A stretch of 64,000 nt of DNA from Thalassotalea atypica (GCF_030295975.1 NZ_AP027364.1:1364001-1428000), one strand, 5' to 3'. Shown: positions 48,781 to 57,669, counted from the stretch's first letter. Notes: generated from the sequence alone by a model not told the origin. Numbers and translations: made by a program.

Positions 48781-51700
48781 TCATTTATTTGATAATTCTG
48801 CTAACAATGAGTTAACCCAAGTAAATCGCGCTTGTGCATCGTCAGTGACTTTCGTAAATTTCACTTTGTTTGCACCATCGAGTTTATAAATTTTTGGCTG
48901 CTTTTGAATTAGGCCAATGATTTTTACTGGATCGACATTGGTATTATCATTGAATTCTACTGAGCCGCCACTAGGGCCCACTTCAATCCGCGAAATACCG
49001 AGTTTTTGTGCTTTAAGTTTTAATTTTGCAATTTGGACTAAGTTCTTTGTTGGCTGAGGGAGCAAGCCAAAACGATCGATCAACTCGACTTGAATATCAT
49101 CTAACGCTTGTTTGTCTTCACAGCTGGCAATACGTTTATAAAGACTGAGTCTTAAGCTGACATCAAAAATATAATCGTCAGGTATTAGGGCGGCGATACG
49201 TAAATCGATTTCAGTTTGTCTTGCGGTTAAATTATCTAGGCTAGGCTCTTTACCTGCTTTCAGTGCCAATACTGCTTGGTCTAACATTTCCATATATAAA
49301 CTAAAGCCTACTTGACTCATTTGACCGCTTTGCTCTTCACCTAACAATTCACCAGCGCCACGAATTTCCAAATCATGGGTTGCTAGGGTAAAGCCAGCGC
49401 CTAAGTCTTCCAATGAAGCGATGGCGTCTAGCCTTTTCTTGGCGTCTTTCGTCATTCGTTTTTCATGCGGTGTAAGTAGGTAAGCGTAGGCTTGATGGTG
49501 AGATCGACCAACACGGCCACGCAATTGGTGAAGCTGTGCTAAGCCTAGGCTATCCGCTCGGTCCATAATAATGGTATTCGCGCTAGGCACATCAATACCT
49601 GTTTCAATGATCGTTGTACATACCAAGACATTGTACCGCTGGTGATAAAAATCACTCATGATGCGCTCTAGATCACGCTCACGCATTTGCCCATGAGCCG
49701 TAGTGACTTTAGCTTCAGGTAATAATGCTTCAATATCTCTGGCAGTTTTCTCAATAGTTTCTACGTTGTTGTGTAAGAAGTAAACTTGACCACCGCGCAA
49801 TATTTCACGCAGGATAGATTCTCGAATGAGCGCATCTTCGCGTTGTCGAACAAAGGTCTTGACCGCAAGTCGTTTTGCAGGAGGTGTGGCAATAATGGAT
49901 AAATCTCGCATCCCCCCCATCGCCATATTAAGTGTGCGTGGAATAGGTGTTGCCGTTAACGTTAAAATATCAACATTGGCTCTTAGCTTTTTAATTTTCT
50001 CTTTTTGCTTAACGCCAAATCGATGCTCTTCATCAACAATAAGCAACCCTAAGTCATGGTATTTAATCGAGTTTTGAATCAGCTTATGAGTACCAATTAA
50101 AATATCAATTTGTCCAGACTCAACTTTTTCAATGACTTGATTTTGTTCTTTTGTGGTTTTAAATCGAGACAGCACTTCAATACTGATCGGCCAATTGGCA
50201 AATCGATCTCTAAAGTTCTCATAGTGCTGCTGGGCAAGCAGAGTGGTTGGCACTAAAATGGCAACTTGCTTTCCATCATTGACGGCAACAAAAGCGGCGC
50301 GCATCGCCACTTCGGTTTTACCAAAACCTACGTCACCACAGACCAATCTGTCCATTGATTTTTTATCAAGCATGTCGCTGACAACCGCATTAATCGCTTG
50401 TTCTTGATCGAGGGTTTCTTCAAAGCCAAAACTAGCAGCGAATGCTTGGTATTCTTCTTTGTTGCGTTTAAATTGATGACCTGTTCTTATCGCTCTGTTG
50501 GCGTACACATCAAGCAGTTCAGCGGCAACATCTTTAATTTTTTCCGCGGCTTTTCGCTTTGCCTTGCTCCAAGTATCGTTACCTAATTTATGTAGTGGTG
50601 CTTGGTCAGGATCGTTACCTGAATAACGGCTGATCAGATGCAAAGACGCTACAGGGACATAAAGCTTTGCGTCATTGGCATAACTCAATGTTAAAAACTC
50701 TGTTGTTATGCCGCCTGTTTCAAGCGTTTGTAGCCCTAGATAACGACCGATACCGTGATCAATATGTACCACAGGTTGACCAATCGAAAGCTCTGCTAAA
50801 TTCTTGAAAATAGCATCTGCTTGTACGTCTTGCTGTTTGCTGCGGCGCCTTGACTGCTTAACTCTGTCACCGAGAATTTCTGTTTCAGTGATTAACGCAA
50901 TGCCCTGTTTGTTTTCTTCATTCGCAAATATGAAACCTTGCGATAAAGCATTGACTGTGATCCCTAACGATTCATCACTATTGATAAACGCATCAATGCT
51001 CGAAAATTCATTCGGTTTGATATCATCGCGTTTTAGAAGTTCTAAAACACTTTCTCTTCGTCCTTGAGATTCAGCAACAAATAGTACTTTTTTCGGTGAT
51101 TTTTTATCAGCTAAAAACAGGTTCAGTAATTCAAAGGGTTTTTTAAGTTGATGGTCAACGGTTAAGTTAGGCAGTGTTTGAATATTAAAATAGACTTCGC
51201 TGGCTTTTCTACTTGCCTTTTCTTGCGCTTGTGCCACCAATGAAATGCGATCAAAGGTTTTTAGCTCGACAAATAGCTGCTCAGTATTTAAAAATAGTTG
51301 GCTTGGCGGCAACAAAGGGCGAGTAGGATCGTATCGTCTGTCTTCATAGCGATACTCTATATCCTGCCAATAATGCGCCATGGCGTGTTCAATATCACCG
51401 CTAAGGACTACAAGAGTGTTCGTCGCCAAATAGTCAAATAGCGTATTGGTTTGCTCAAAAAATAATGGCAAGTAATATTCAATGCCCGCAGGCATTATGC
51501 CATTGCTGACTTGGTGGTAAACCGATTCTTTGTCGATAGTGCTTTTAAATTGCTCACGGTATTGGCGTCTAAACAAGTTGATGCCGTTCTCATCCATTGG
51601 AAATTCATGAGCAGGCAGTAAATCAATGGTCTCTATTTTTTCTTTTGAGCGCTGAGTTTCAGGATCAAAGAGGCGAATTTCATCTATTTCATCATCGAAA

Positions 51701-52275
51701 AAATCTAATCTAAATGGTTGATTACTGCCCATAGGGAACAGATCTAAAATTGCTCCTCGCGCAGAAAATTCGCCGTGCTCCATTACTTGATCTACATTTC
51801 GGTAACCACAAGCTTCTAAATCTTGCCTTAAGCGATGAAGATCTTTCTTATCGCCTTTTTTGATCAATAAGGTATTAGCTTCTAGGTACGCTTTAGGGCC
51901 AAGTCGTTGCGCCAAGGTTGAAATGGGGACAATAACGATACCACTGTCCATTCTCGACAGCTTATACAGAGTCGATAATCGTTGCGAGATAATGTCTTGG
52001 TGCGGTGAGAATGAATCATAAGGTAGCGTTTCCCAGTCAGGAAATAGACAAATATTTAGCGCTTTATTTGTATTTAAACTCTCGAGCTCTTGTTCAAACC
52101 GAATGGCAGATGGCGTGTCATGTGTAACCAGGAGTATCGGCTGCTGTGCTTTTTGCGTCGCTTTAAACAGTGCAACACTAGCACTACTACCAACTAAGTT
52201 GGTCCATACTTTCTTATCGGCTGTATTGGATTTTGCTTGTTCAAGAGTAGGAGAAAGAATAGAAGAACGCGTCAT
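48781..52275 (-). CDS. mfd: Transcription-repair coupling factor
   Basis: Mfd removes RNA polymerase stalled at DNA damage and recruits UvrABC. The 1,164-residue length fits E. coli (1,148). UvrB-like N-terminal domains are followed by the RNA polymerase-interacting domain and a RecG-type motor: Walker A GDVGFGKTEVAMRAAF (about 648), DEEH box (about 747), and the QLRGRVGRSHHQAYAYLL motif. The C-terminal TRCF domain is intact. Confidence 0.96.
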   Translation of the reverse strand: MTRSSILSPTLEQAKSNTADKKVWTNLVGSSASVALFKATQKAQQPILLVTHDTPSAIRFEQELESLNTNKALNICLFPDWETLPYDSFSPHQDIISQRLSTLYKLSRMDSGIVIVPISTLAQRLGPKAYLEANTLLIKKGDKKDLHRLRQDLEACGYRNVDQVMEHGEFSARGAILDLFPMGSNQPFRLDFFDDEIDEIRLFDPETQRSKEKIETIDLLPAHEFPMDENGINLFRRQYREQFKSTIDKESVYHQVSNGIMPAGIEYYLPLFFEQTNTLFDYLATNTLVVLSGDIEHAMAHYWQDIEYRYEDRRYDPTRPLLPPSQLFLNTEQLFVELKTFDRISLVAQAQEKASRKASEVYFNIQTLPNLTVDHQLKKPFELLNLFLADKKSPKKVLFVAESQGRRESVLELLKRDDIKPNEFSSIDAFINSDESLGITVNALSQGFIFANEENKQGIALITETEILGDRVKQSRRRSKQQDVQADAIFKNLAELSIGQPVVHIDHGIGRYLGLQTLETGGITTEFLTLSYANDAKLYVPVASLHLISRYSGNDPDQAPLHKLGNDTWSKAKRKAAEKIKDVAAELLDVYANRAIRTGHQFKRNKEEYQAFAASFGFEETLDQEQAINAVVSDMLDKKSMDRLVCGDVGFGKTEVAMRAAFVAVNDGKQVAILVPTTLLAQQHYENFRDRFANWPISIEVLSRFKTTKEQNQVIEKVESGQIDILIGTHKLIQNSIKYHDLGLLIVDEEHRFGVKQKEKIKKLRANVDILTLTATPIPRTLNMAMGGMRDLSIIATPPAKRLAVKTFVRQREDALIRESILREILRGGQVYFLHNNVETIEKTARDIEALLPEAKVTTAHGQMRERDLERIMSDFYHQRYNVLVCTTIIETGIDVPSANTIIMDRADSLGLAQLHQLRGRVGRSHHQAYAYLLTPHEKRMTKDAKKRLDAIASLEDLGAGFTLATHDLEIRGAGELLGEEQSGQMSQVGFSLYMEMLDQAVLALKAGKEPSLDNLTARQTEIDLRIAALIPDDYIFDVSLRLSLYKRIASCEDKQALDDIQVELIDRFGLLPQPTKNLVQIAKLKLKAQKLGISRIEVGPSGGSVEFNDNTNVDPVKIIGLIQKQPKIYKLDGANKVKFTKVTDDAQARFTWVNSLLAELSNK

Positions 52276-52671
52276 ATATACATTTGTCTTTTGGTTAGAT
52301 GAAACACCACATCCATTTGTTTGGATGTTAATTATTCAAGAGTTATAAACCTATTTATTTGCCCGTGAATGATAAAGTAGGCATTGCTCAATATTCCAAA
52401 TTAAAACGTTACAAGTATAGGATTAGAGAGCACTATCGGTAATTCTTTTTTAATTCGCGCGATAGTCTAGCATGCAGGGCATCAGACTCAAGAAATTACC
52501 TTGAAATCCCATAGAATCAATTTAAATAAACAATTTAGATTATGCCTTAAAAGCTCATTTAGTATCTGTTAATAGTCAAAATGTTTGGCGGGGACAGTTA
52601 TTCTTTATTGGTTGAAAAACAACCTCTTCACGCTATACTGAGCCAATAGATTTGGATGATCGGGGTGAATT
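52276..52671. other. 396-nt region between mfd and the DUF4124 gene
   Basis: The region should hold divergent promoters. An ACATCCA/TGGATGT inverted repeat (arms 52309-52315 and 52322-52328) lies about 35 nt upstream of mfd. No LexA box, ORF or RNA gene is apparent. Confidence 0.4.
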
Positions 52672-53106
52672 TTGGATAAGCTTATCTACACCATATTACT
52701 GACATGTTTAGTCAGTTTACATGCGCTAGCACAGGAAGAGGTTTATCGGTGGGTGGATGAGAACGGAAACGTTCATTATGCTGATCAGCCTAAAAATGCC
52801 AACGCAAAACGCTTTATTTTGCGTAATAACAATTATTCACAGCCCGCAGTCAATGAGCAGGAGTTGCAACAAAATAATGAAGCGTTAGCAGCAATTAATG
52901 CCAATGTTTCAAGCAACTCCTCGACTACAACATCTGGTTACGATAATGCTCAAGCTAGCCCTGAGAATGCTTGCAACTATCTTCGAGCGCAAATGAACAA
53001 TGCTAAACTTGAGCTCAACAGCAATGATTTATCAAAAGTAGAACAAGCTCGCATATATTTAGAAGAGGCTGAAAAATTGCTTAAAGACGGTAAATGTAAT
53101 GAATAG
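52672..53106 (+). CDS. DUF4124 exported protein
   Basis: This 144-residue protein has a signal peptide (LIYTILLTCLVSLHALA) and the DUF4124 module EVYRWVDENGNVHYADQPKN just after cleavage, with a Ser/Thr/Asn-rich linker and a Cys-containing C-terminal helix. I accept a TTG start because GGGGTG lies about 4 nt before it and no ATG fits. Its role, if any, is in the cell envelope and unknown. Confidence 0.8.
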   Translation: MDKLIYTILLTCLVSLHALAQEEVYRWVDENGNVHYADQPKNANAKRFILRNNNYSQPAVNEQELQQNNEALAAINANVSSNSSTTTSGYDNAQASPENACNYLRAQMNNAKLELNSNDLSKVEQARIYLEEAEKLLKDGKCNE

Positions 53107-53124
53107 AGTCGTGTTAACGCACAG

Positions 53125-53574
53125 CTAATCACTTGGTCTGTCTAAAATCACTGGGCCTTGTCCTTGCTCGGCAAGTACGTCGTCAGGGTTGTAAATAGGG
53201 CAGTTCTTCATTGATAAACAGCCACACCCGATACAACCTGTCAGTGAGTCTCGTAGTTTCTCCAGGTACCTAATCCTTTCGTTCAAATCTTGTTGCCACG
53301 TTTTAGATAACATTTCCCAGTCTTTCTTGTCAGGTGTTCTGTTATTTGGCAATGCAGCAAACGCTGCTTTTATGCTCTCTAAACTGATGCCCATTTTCTG
53401 CGCCGCTTTAATGACTGATACTCGTCTTAGTACGTCAGGCGAATATCTACGCTGGTTTCCTGCATTTCGTCCACTGCTGATAAGTCCTTTTTGTTCATAA
53501 AAATGTAACGTTGACACTTTGATGCCGCAGCGTTTTGCGACAAAACCTACCGAAAGCTCTTTTGTTGTCTGCAT
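53125..53574 (-). CDS. soxR: Redox-sensitive regulator SoxR
   Basis: SoxR is a MerR-family activator whose 2Fe-2S cluster is oxidised by redox-cycling compounds. The 149-residue product has an N-terminal winged helix (VGFVAKRCGIKVSTLHFYEQ) and the SoxR cluster motif CIGCGCLSMKNC (C114, C117, C119, C125). It is divergent from the VOC-FMN reductase-NAT operon, and a near-perfect SoxR operator lies between them, so SoxR probably controls that operon. Confidence 0.95.
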   Translation of the reverse strand: MQTTKELSVGFVAKRCGIKVSTLHFYEQKGLISSGRNAGNQRRYSPDVLRRVSVIKAAQKMGISLESIKAAFAALPNNRTPDKKDWEMLSKTWQQDLNERIRYLEKLRDSLTGCIGCGCLSMKNCPIYNPDDVLAEQGQGPVILDRPSD

Positions 53575-53621
53575 ATTTTTCTCTTTGGATAAATTTATTT
53601 TCAGTTTATTAAAAAAAACGC

Positions 53622-53652
53622 TTTACCTCAACTTAACTTGAGGTTTTATAGT
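53622..53652 (+). promoter_or_regulatory. SoxR operator within a 19-bp-spaced promoter
   Basis: CCTCAACTTAACTTGAGG at 53626-53643 differs at one base from the E. coli soxS SoxR box (CCTCAAGTTAACTTGAGG). It sits between a -35 hexamer TTTACC (53622-53627) and a -10 hexamer TATAGT (53647-53652) separated by 19 bp, the overlong spacer that MerR-family activators realign. It faces the operon that begins at 53719. Confidence 0.88.
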
Positions 53653-53718
53653 GGTGGCGTGTTAAAGAAAACCTGAACAAAAAAAGCCAAAATTTAAATA
53701 GATATCAAGGAGATTACT

Positions 53719-53814
53719 ATGAAAACTCAACAATCAGAGCAAAACCATGTGACAGAATCATCGACGTTAATGGCGTTTATCAGCTTGTTCAATCAAACCA
53801 TGGCAAACAAATAA
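53719..53814 (+). CDS. 31-codon ORF, first in the SoxR-controlled operon
   Basis: This small ORF (start MKTQQSEQNHV, end FNQTMANK) is preceded by AAGGAG six nt before its ATG, a stronger ribosome site than most genes in this window. It starts about 60 nt after the predicted promoter and ends 14 nt before the VOC gene. I do not recognise it; it may be a regulatory leader, a small protein or a pseudogene remnant. Confidence 0.6.
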   Translation: MKTQQSEQNHVTESSTLMAFISLFNQTMANK

Positions 53815-53828
53815 TAGGTAGGTGAAGA

Positions 53829-54245
53829 ATGTATTTAGAACATTTGAATTTAGTCGTAAATGATTTAGAAGAAACGCTTACCTTCTACCGCGCAGCATTT
53901 CCATACTGGGAAGTACGAGGTGAAGGTACGCAAAGTTGGTATGGAACACCTAGACGTTGGATACATTTTGGTGATGACCAGCAGTATTTAACCTTTAACG
54001 ATAACGGTAGCGGTGAAAATCGAGCGTTACATACTAATGATTTAGGCTTAGCGCATTTTGCTTATGTTACACAAAACCTAGACGCTGTGATCCGCAGGTT
54101 ACTATCCGCTGGTTTTGATATTGCTAAAGACGGTTCACAAGACGAATATCGTAAAAATGTTTATTTCCTAGATCCTAATGGTTTCGAGATTGAGTTTGTG
54201 CAGTACCTGTCAGATATTCCCCAAGAGCGAAATCAATATGCGTAG
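53829..54245 (+). CDS. VOC (glyoxalase/bleomycin-resistance-fold) protein
   Basis: This 138-residue protein belongs to the vicinal-oxygen-chelate family. It opens MYLEHLNLVVNDLEETLTFY and ends with NVYFLDPNGFEIEFVQYLSD, the VOC paired-fold pattern; likely metal ligands are H5, the histidine in LAHFAYV and the glutamate in FEIEFV. It overlaps the FMN reductase gene by 8 nt. Its specific substrate is unknown; binding or turnover of an aromatic compound is an inference from operon context. Confidence 0.85.
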   Translation: MYLEHLNLVVNDLEETLTFYRAAFPYWEVRGEGTQSWYGTPRRWIHFGDDQQYLTFNDNGSGENRALHTNDLGLAHFAYVTQNLDAVIRRLLSAGFDIAKDGSQDEYRKNVYFLDPNGFEIEFVQYLSDIPQERNQYA

Positions 54246-54774
54246 TGTGATTGTCTTAGGCACTAGCAGAAAGCAAGGTAACACCGAAAAATTGGTAAAT
54301 AGCGTTGCAAAGTTAATTGATGCAGACGTTATTGACCTAACGGAACACCATATCTTGCCATTTGATTACAACTTCAATAACCAACATGATGACTTTGTAA
54401 CACTCACCAAAAAGTTACTTCAATTTGACCACATTATTTTAGCATCGCCCATTTATTGGTATGCGCCAAGTGCTCAAATGAAAGTGTTTTTAGACAGGCT
54501 TTCTGATTTACTTAAAGTAAACAGGGACAGTGGACGACTGTTAAGGACTAAAGTGGCTTCTGTGCTGTCAACTGGCGCGAGTAGAATGCCAGAGTTGTGT
54601 TTTGAACAAATGTTTAAACACACTTTTGATTATTTAGGAATGGAGTATCTAGGAATGCAATATTGTTATTGCGCAGATAAATTCGAACTAAAAAAACATC
54701 AAAAAAAGCTCAATGATTTTGCTAGAAGCTACTATGCTTTAGTGGATAAACGGAGTAGGGAAACATGTATTTAA
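54238..54774 (+). CDS. NAD(P)H-dependent FMN reductase / flavodoxin-fold oxidoreductase
   Basis: This 178-residue flavoprotein has the flavodoxin-type phosphate-binding loop GTSRKQGNTEKLV near the N-terminus and the ASPIYWYAPSAQMKVFLDRL motif. Such enzymes reduce FMN, quinones or nitroaromatics with NAD(P)H. I chose the ATG at 54238, giving MRSVIVLGTSR, over an upstream in-frame start. It overlaps its neighbours by 8 and 10 nt and lies in the SoxR-box operon. Confidence 0.87.
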   Translation: MRSVIVLGTSRKQGNTEKLVNSVAKLIDADVIDLTEHHILPFDYNFNNQHDDFVTLTKKLLQFDHIILASPIYWYAPSAQMKVFLDRLSDLLKVNRDSGRLLRTKVASVLSTGASRMPELCFEQMFKHTFDYLGMEYLGMQYCYCADKFELKKHQKKLNDFARSYYALVDKRSRETCI

Positions 54775-55586
54775 ATGAATTGGAAGTTCGGCTGTATTTA
54801 ACAAGAATAGGCGTAGAGTATTCTTTTTCTCGATGTGATTTGCCAAACCTTGAACGGCTATCGCAATTGCACCAATCACACCTGTCTACGGTGCCATTTG
54901 AAAACCTATCTATTGCTTTAAACCAAGAGATCCAGTTGGGCGGATATCATGCGTTTGAAAAAATTGTTGCTGAGCATCGAGGTGGTTTTTGCTATGAGTT
55001 AAATTATGCGTTCTACCAGCTATTATGCTCCTTGAAGTTTGATGTCAGCATATTGTCTGCTCAAGTATTTAATCAAACAACAAATGACTATGGGCAACCA
55101 TTTGATCACTTAGTGCTACGGGTAAATTTAGCTGACAAGAGCTACTTGGTCGATGTAGGTTTTGGCGATTCCTTTATTTTACCAATAAACCTAAACGGCA
55201 AAACGTCGTATCAAATTAATGGCGACTATAAAATTACCGATATCAATGGGATGAAGGTGCTTCACCAACGTAAGTCCACTGAAAATTGGCTTCCTCAATA
55301 CAAGTTCTCGCTTGAGCAACATACGATAGAAGATTTTGCAGGAATGTTTGAATACCACCAGTTCAATCCTCAATCTACGTTTACCCAAAAAACTGTTTGT
55401 ACATTACTACGTGATTACGGCCGGATAACCGTTGCTAACGGTAGTTTGATTCGTACAGAGCATGGTGAGAAACAAGAAATAGTCATAGGCAGTATCGAAA
55501 AGCTTCAGCAATTACTGCTAAATGAATTCAATATAAACGTGCTCAACCAAGCGGACATTAAAGTGTTAATGCCAAACAGTGTGTAG
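54765..55586 (+). CDS. nat: Arylamine N-acetyltransferase
   Basis: This 273-residue enzyme transfers acetyl from acetyl-CoA to arylamines, hydrazines or hydroxylamines. The catalytic triad is C76 in RGGFCYELN, H115 in PFDHLVLRV and D130 in YLVDVGFGD. It overlaps the FMN reductase gene by 10 nt, so the two are probably co-translated. Placement behind a SoxR-type promoter suggests detoxification of redox-cycling aromatic compounds. Confidence 0.93.
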   Translation: MYLNELEVRLYLTRIGVEYSFSRCDLPNLERLSQLHQSHLSTVPFENLSIALNQEIQLGGYHAFEKIVAEHRGGFCYELNYAFYQLLCSLKFDVSILSAQVFNQTTNDYGQPFDHLVLRVNLADKSYLVDVGFGDSFILPINLNGKTSYQINGDYKITDINGMKVLHQRKSTENWLPQYKFSLEQHTIEDFAGMFEYHQFNPQSTFTQKTVCTLLRDYGRITVANGSLIRTEHGEKQEIVIGSIEKLQQLLLNEFNINVLNQADIKVLMPNSV

Positions 55587-55628
55587 TGCTTGGCTTAACT
55601 TGGTTTAGCCCTCACATTTACGTGTCAA

Positions 55629-55664
55629 TGAGCTTAATGAGCTTAATGAGCTTAACGAGCTTAA
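55629..55664. repeat. Four 9-bp tandem repeats flanked by GTGTCA/TGACAC
   Basis: Four copies of TGAGCTTAA (the last CGAGCTTAA) lie end to end, bounded by GTGTCA (55622-55627) and its complement TGACAC (55665-55670). The array lies between two convergent genes and overlaps the DUF4396 stop codon. It could fold as an unusual terminator. Confidence 0.75.
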
Positions 55665-56101
55665 TGACACGACTTACCGTGTTTTTCTAAACGCCAATAA
55701 TTATATGGCCAAGGGGTCAAAAAGCCGGCCAACAATGTGATGGGTAATACCCACCAGGTGAGTATTGCGCCACCTGTTAGTAGAAAGTCTGTGATGTTCA
55801 TCGCAAGCTCCATCGCTAGCATCGAAATAAAGCTCATGCCAAAGGCGGTTTTTAGGGCATCAATTAACGTAAATTTGGCACGATATAATATGATGGTTTC
55901 AAGAATTATGCTCGTGACAAGGCCATTAAACATGGCGAGCAACATGACGGTAAGCGTAGAAAGACTGTGTTCTGTGAATTGAAAATAGGCGATTGTACCT
56001 AAATCGCCTATGGCGCAGCCTATTAAACACCATTTAGTGTTATGTGCACTTTTAAGCCAGTTCTTTCGGTTGTTCCAAACAATAACCATGATGTTTTCCA
56101 T
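55661..56101 (-). CDS. DUF4396 membrane protein
   Basis: This 146-residue protein shows the DUF4396 pattern: NRKNWLKSAHNTKWCLIGCA, GDLGTIAYFQFTE, MSFISMLAMELAMNITDF, and the closing PWPYNYWRLEKHGKSCH. It has three to four hydrophobic helices. It lies downstream of the HMA-AraC regulator gene on the same strand. Conserved Cys and His suggest a metal-linked role, but function is unknown. Confidence 0.85.
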   Translation of the reverse strand: MENIMVIVWNNRKNWLKSAHNTKWCLIGCAIGDLGTIAYFQFTEHSLSTLTVMLLAMFNGLVTSIILETIILYRAKFTLIDALKTAFGMSFISMLAMELAMNITDFLLTGGAILTWWVLPITLLAGFLTPWPYNYWRLEKHGKSCH

Positions 56102-56179
56102 TGATGAATAATACTTGGTTTAGTGTAATTGAACAGGGCCTAAACCTTGTTATATCCTGTCATGCCTTTGTTATAGAAT

Positions 56180-56755
56180 TTACAGCTTATCAAGCGAAGA
56201 ACGTGATTTTTCATTTTTAAGTGTGCGAAAATGTCCAGGGCTTAAACCAGTATGTTTCTTAAATTGGCTACTTAAATGAGCAACACTGCTATACCCTAAA
56301 TGAAAGGCTACTTCTTTGATGGTCATTTCGTTGTAAACCAATAGCTCTTTGACCTTCTCTATCCGAAGCCGAATAAAATATTGCTCAATGGTAATCCCTT
56401 CAACCACGGAAAATAGGTGGCTCAAATAGTTATACTCCAATTTGACTGTGCTGCTTATGTGGCTAGACAGCTTAGAGTTGTTTGAGCTTTCAATGGTGTC
56501 AATGTATTCAAGGCAAGCAAGTTTAATTGCTTCAATTAATTGGCTTTTTTGGTCGCTTAGAATGCTAAACCCGAGTGCCTCCAATTGTTGCTCTAGCAAC
56601 CCTTGTTTATTGCTGGGTAACTGGTCACCGTGAATCTTGGCGAAATCAATTTCCCCTAACTCAACCGACGCATAGTTTAAACCTATACTTTCGAGTACAT
56701 TTCTTACCGCTAGACTACAGCGGTCACAAACCATGTTTTTTACATAAACTTTCAT
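56180..56755 (-). CDS. AraC-family regulator with N-terminal HMA-like CxxC domain
   Basis: This 191-residue regulator fuses a small metal-binding-like domain to an AraC DNA-binding domain. The N-terminal part (MKVYVKNMVCDRCSLAVRNV) has the beta-alpha layout and CxxC of heavy-metal-associated domains. The C-terminal two helix-turn-helix motifs include MTIKEVAFHLGYSSVAHLS and SQFKKHTGLSPGHFR. I chose the ATG at 56755, which begins at the first strand; a GTG at 56773 is an alternative. It may sense a metal or thiol signal and control DUF4396. Confidence 0.85.
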   Translation of the reverse strand: MKVYVKNMVCDRCSLAVRNVLESIGLNYASVELGEIDFAKIHGDQLPSNKQGLLEQQLEALGFSILSDQKSQLIEAIKLACLEYIDTIESSNNSKLSSHISSTVKLEYNYLSHLFSVVEGITIEQYFIRLRIEKVKELLVYNEMTIKEVAFHLGYSSVAHLSSQFKKHTGLSPGHFRTLKNEKSRSSLDKL

Positions 56756-56886
56756 GTTGGAGATAAATAGCACATTAGATTTGAACGATTGTATCTATAG
56801 CTGTTTATTACCGCCAATTATTTTATTACTGCTAAACTTTTATCTATCCAGATATTTAATTTCATGTGATTTAAGAGTCCGATTTC

Positions 56887-57645
56887 ATGTTTCAGCCAAT
56901 CTTTATATATGTCGTTGGGTTTGTCATTGTTGTTTCTTTCAATGTGTTTGCTAATGACAAAAAGGCAGCAGTCAACTTTTATACCGAGGCATATCCCCCA
57001 GCCAATTATGTAGAAGAGGGTGAGTTAAAAGGTATAACGGTAGATACACTTAAGGCAATGTGGCAACACTTAGGGGAAAAAGAGCAGCCTATCTCGATTG
57101 TACCTTGGGCAAGAGGTTATAGATACGCCTTAGATGTTGACCGTAGTGCGCTTTTTACTATGTCCAAAATACCAGCTAGAGAGAGAATGTTCAAATGGGT
57201 TGGCCCCATTTTTTATTCAACCCATGTTCTTTTCGCCAAGAAAAAAAGAAAGCTTAAAATCAACTCATTAGGGCAGGTATTCGACTATGATATTGCAGCT
57301 GTCAGAGGAGACATTTCGGAAGTCGCGCTACTGCAACTTGGCTTTCCTTCATCGAATCTTTCTGCGGTGCTAAAATTAGAGCAGGCGTTTTTAATGCTGG
57401 AAACTGATCGTGTAGACATGATTGTGTTAACCATACATGGTTATTACCATTTGGCTTCGTTAATAGGTTTTGATACTAAAGAGTACGAACAAGTTTGGCA
57501 GGTTAATAAAGTGGGGAATTACATTGCTTTTCATAAAAACACCCCTGACAGCTTGATATTAAAATATCAAACCGCATTTGAAGCCATTGCTAAACAACGC
57601 ATCGCCATCAAGCAAAAATATGACTTACCGTTAGATGAGTATTGA
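56887..57645 (+). CDS. Orphan family-3 solute-binding protein
   Basis: This 252-residue periplasmic protein has a signal peptide ending FNVFA and the SBP_bac_3 fold: FYTEAYPPANYVEEGELKG, the ARGYRYALD motif, RERMFKWVGPI and AAVRGD. No permease or ATPase gene is adjacent, so it may serve a distant transporter or act as a sensor. It is divergent from the AraC-family gene. Confidence 0.82.
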   Translation: MFQPIFIYVVGFVIVVSFNVFANDKKAAVNFYTEAYPPANYVEEGELKGITVDTLKAMWQHLGEKEQPISIVPWARGYRYALDVDRSALFTMSKIPARERMFKWVGPIFYSTHVLFAKKKRKLKINSLGQVFDYDIAAVRGDISEVALLQLGFPSSNLSAVLKLEQAFLMLETDRVDMIVLTIHGYYHLASLIGFDTKEYEQVWQVNKVGNYIAFHKNTPDSLILKYQTAFEAIAKQRIAIKQKYDLPLDEY

Positions 57646-57669
57646 GCGCGAGAAAAGCTTGTTATGTAC

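Noticed and set aside
52309-52328. ACATCCA/TGGATGT palindrome upstream of mfd as a regulator or SOS site
   Set aside because: It does not match LexA or any operator I can name; a single 7-bp palindrome is expected by chance.
55191-55388. Minus-strand open frame inside nat
   Set aside because: Shadow of the N-acetyltransferase gene, whose catalytic triad is intact on the plus strand.
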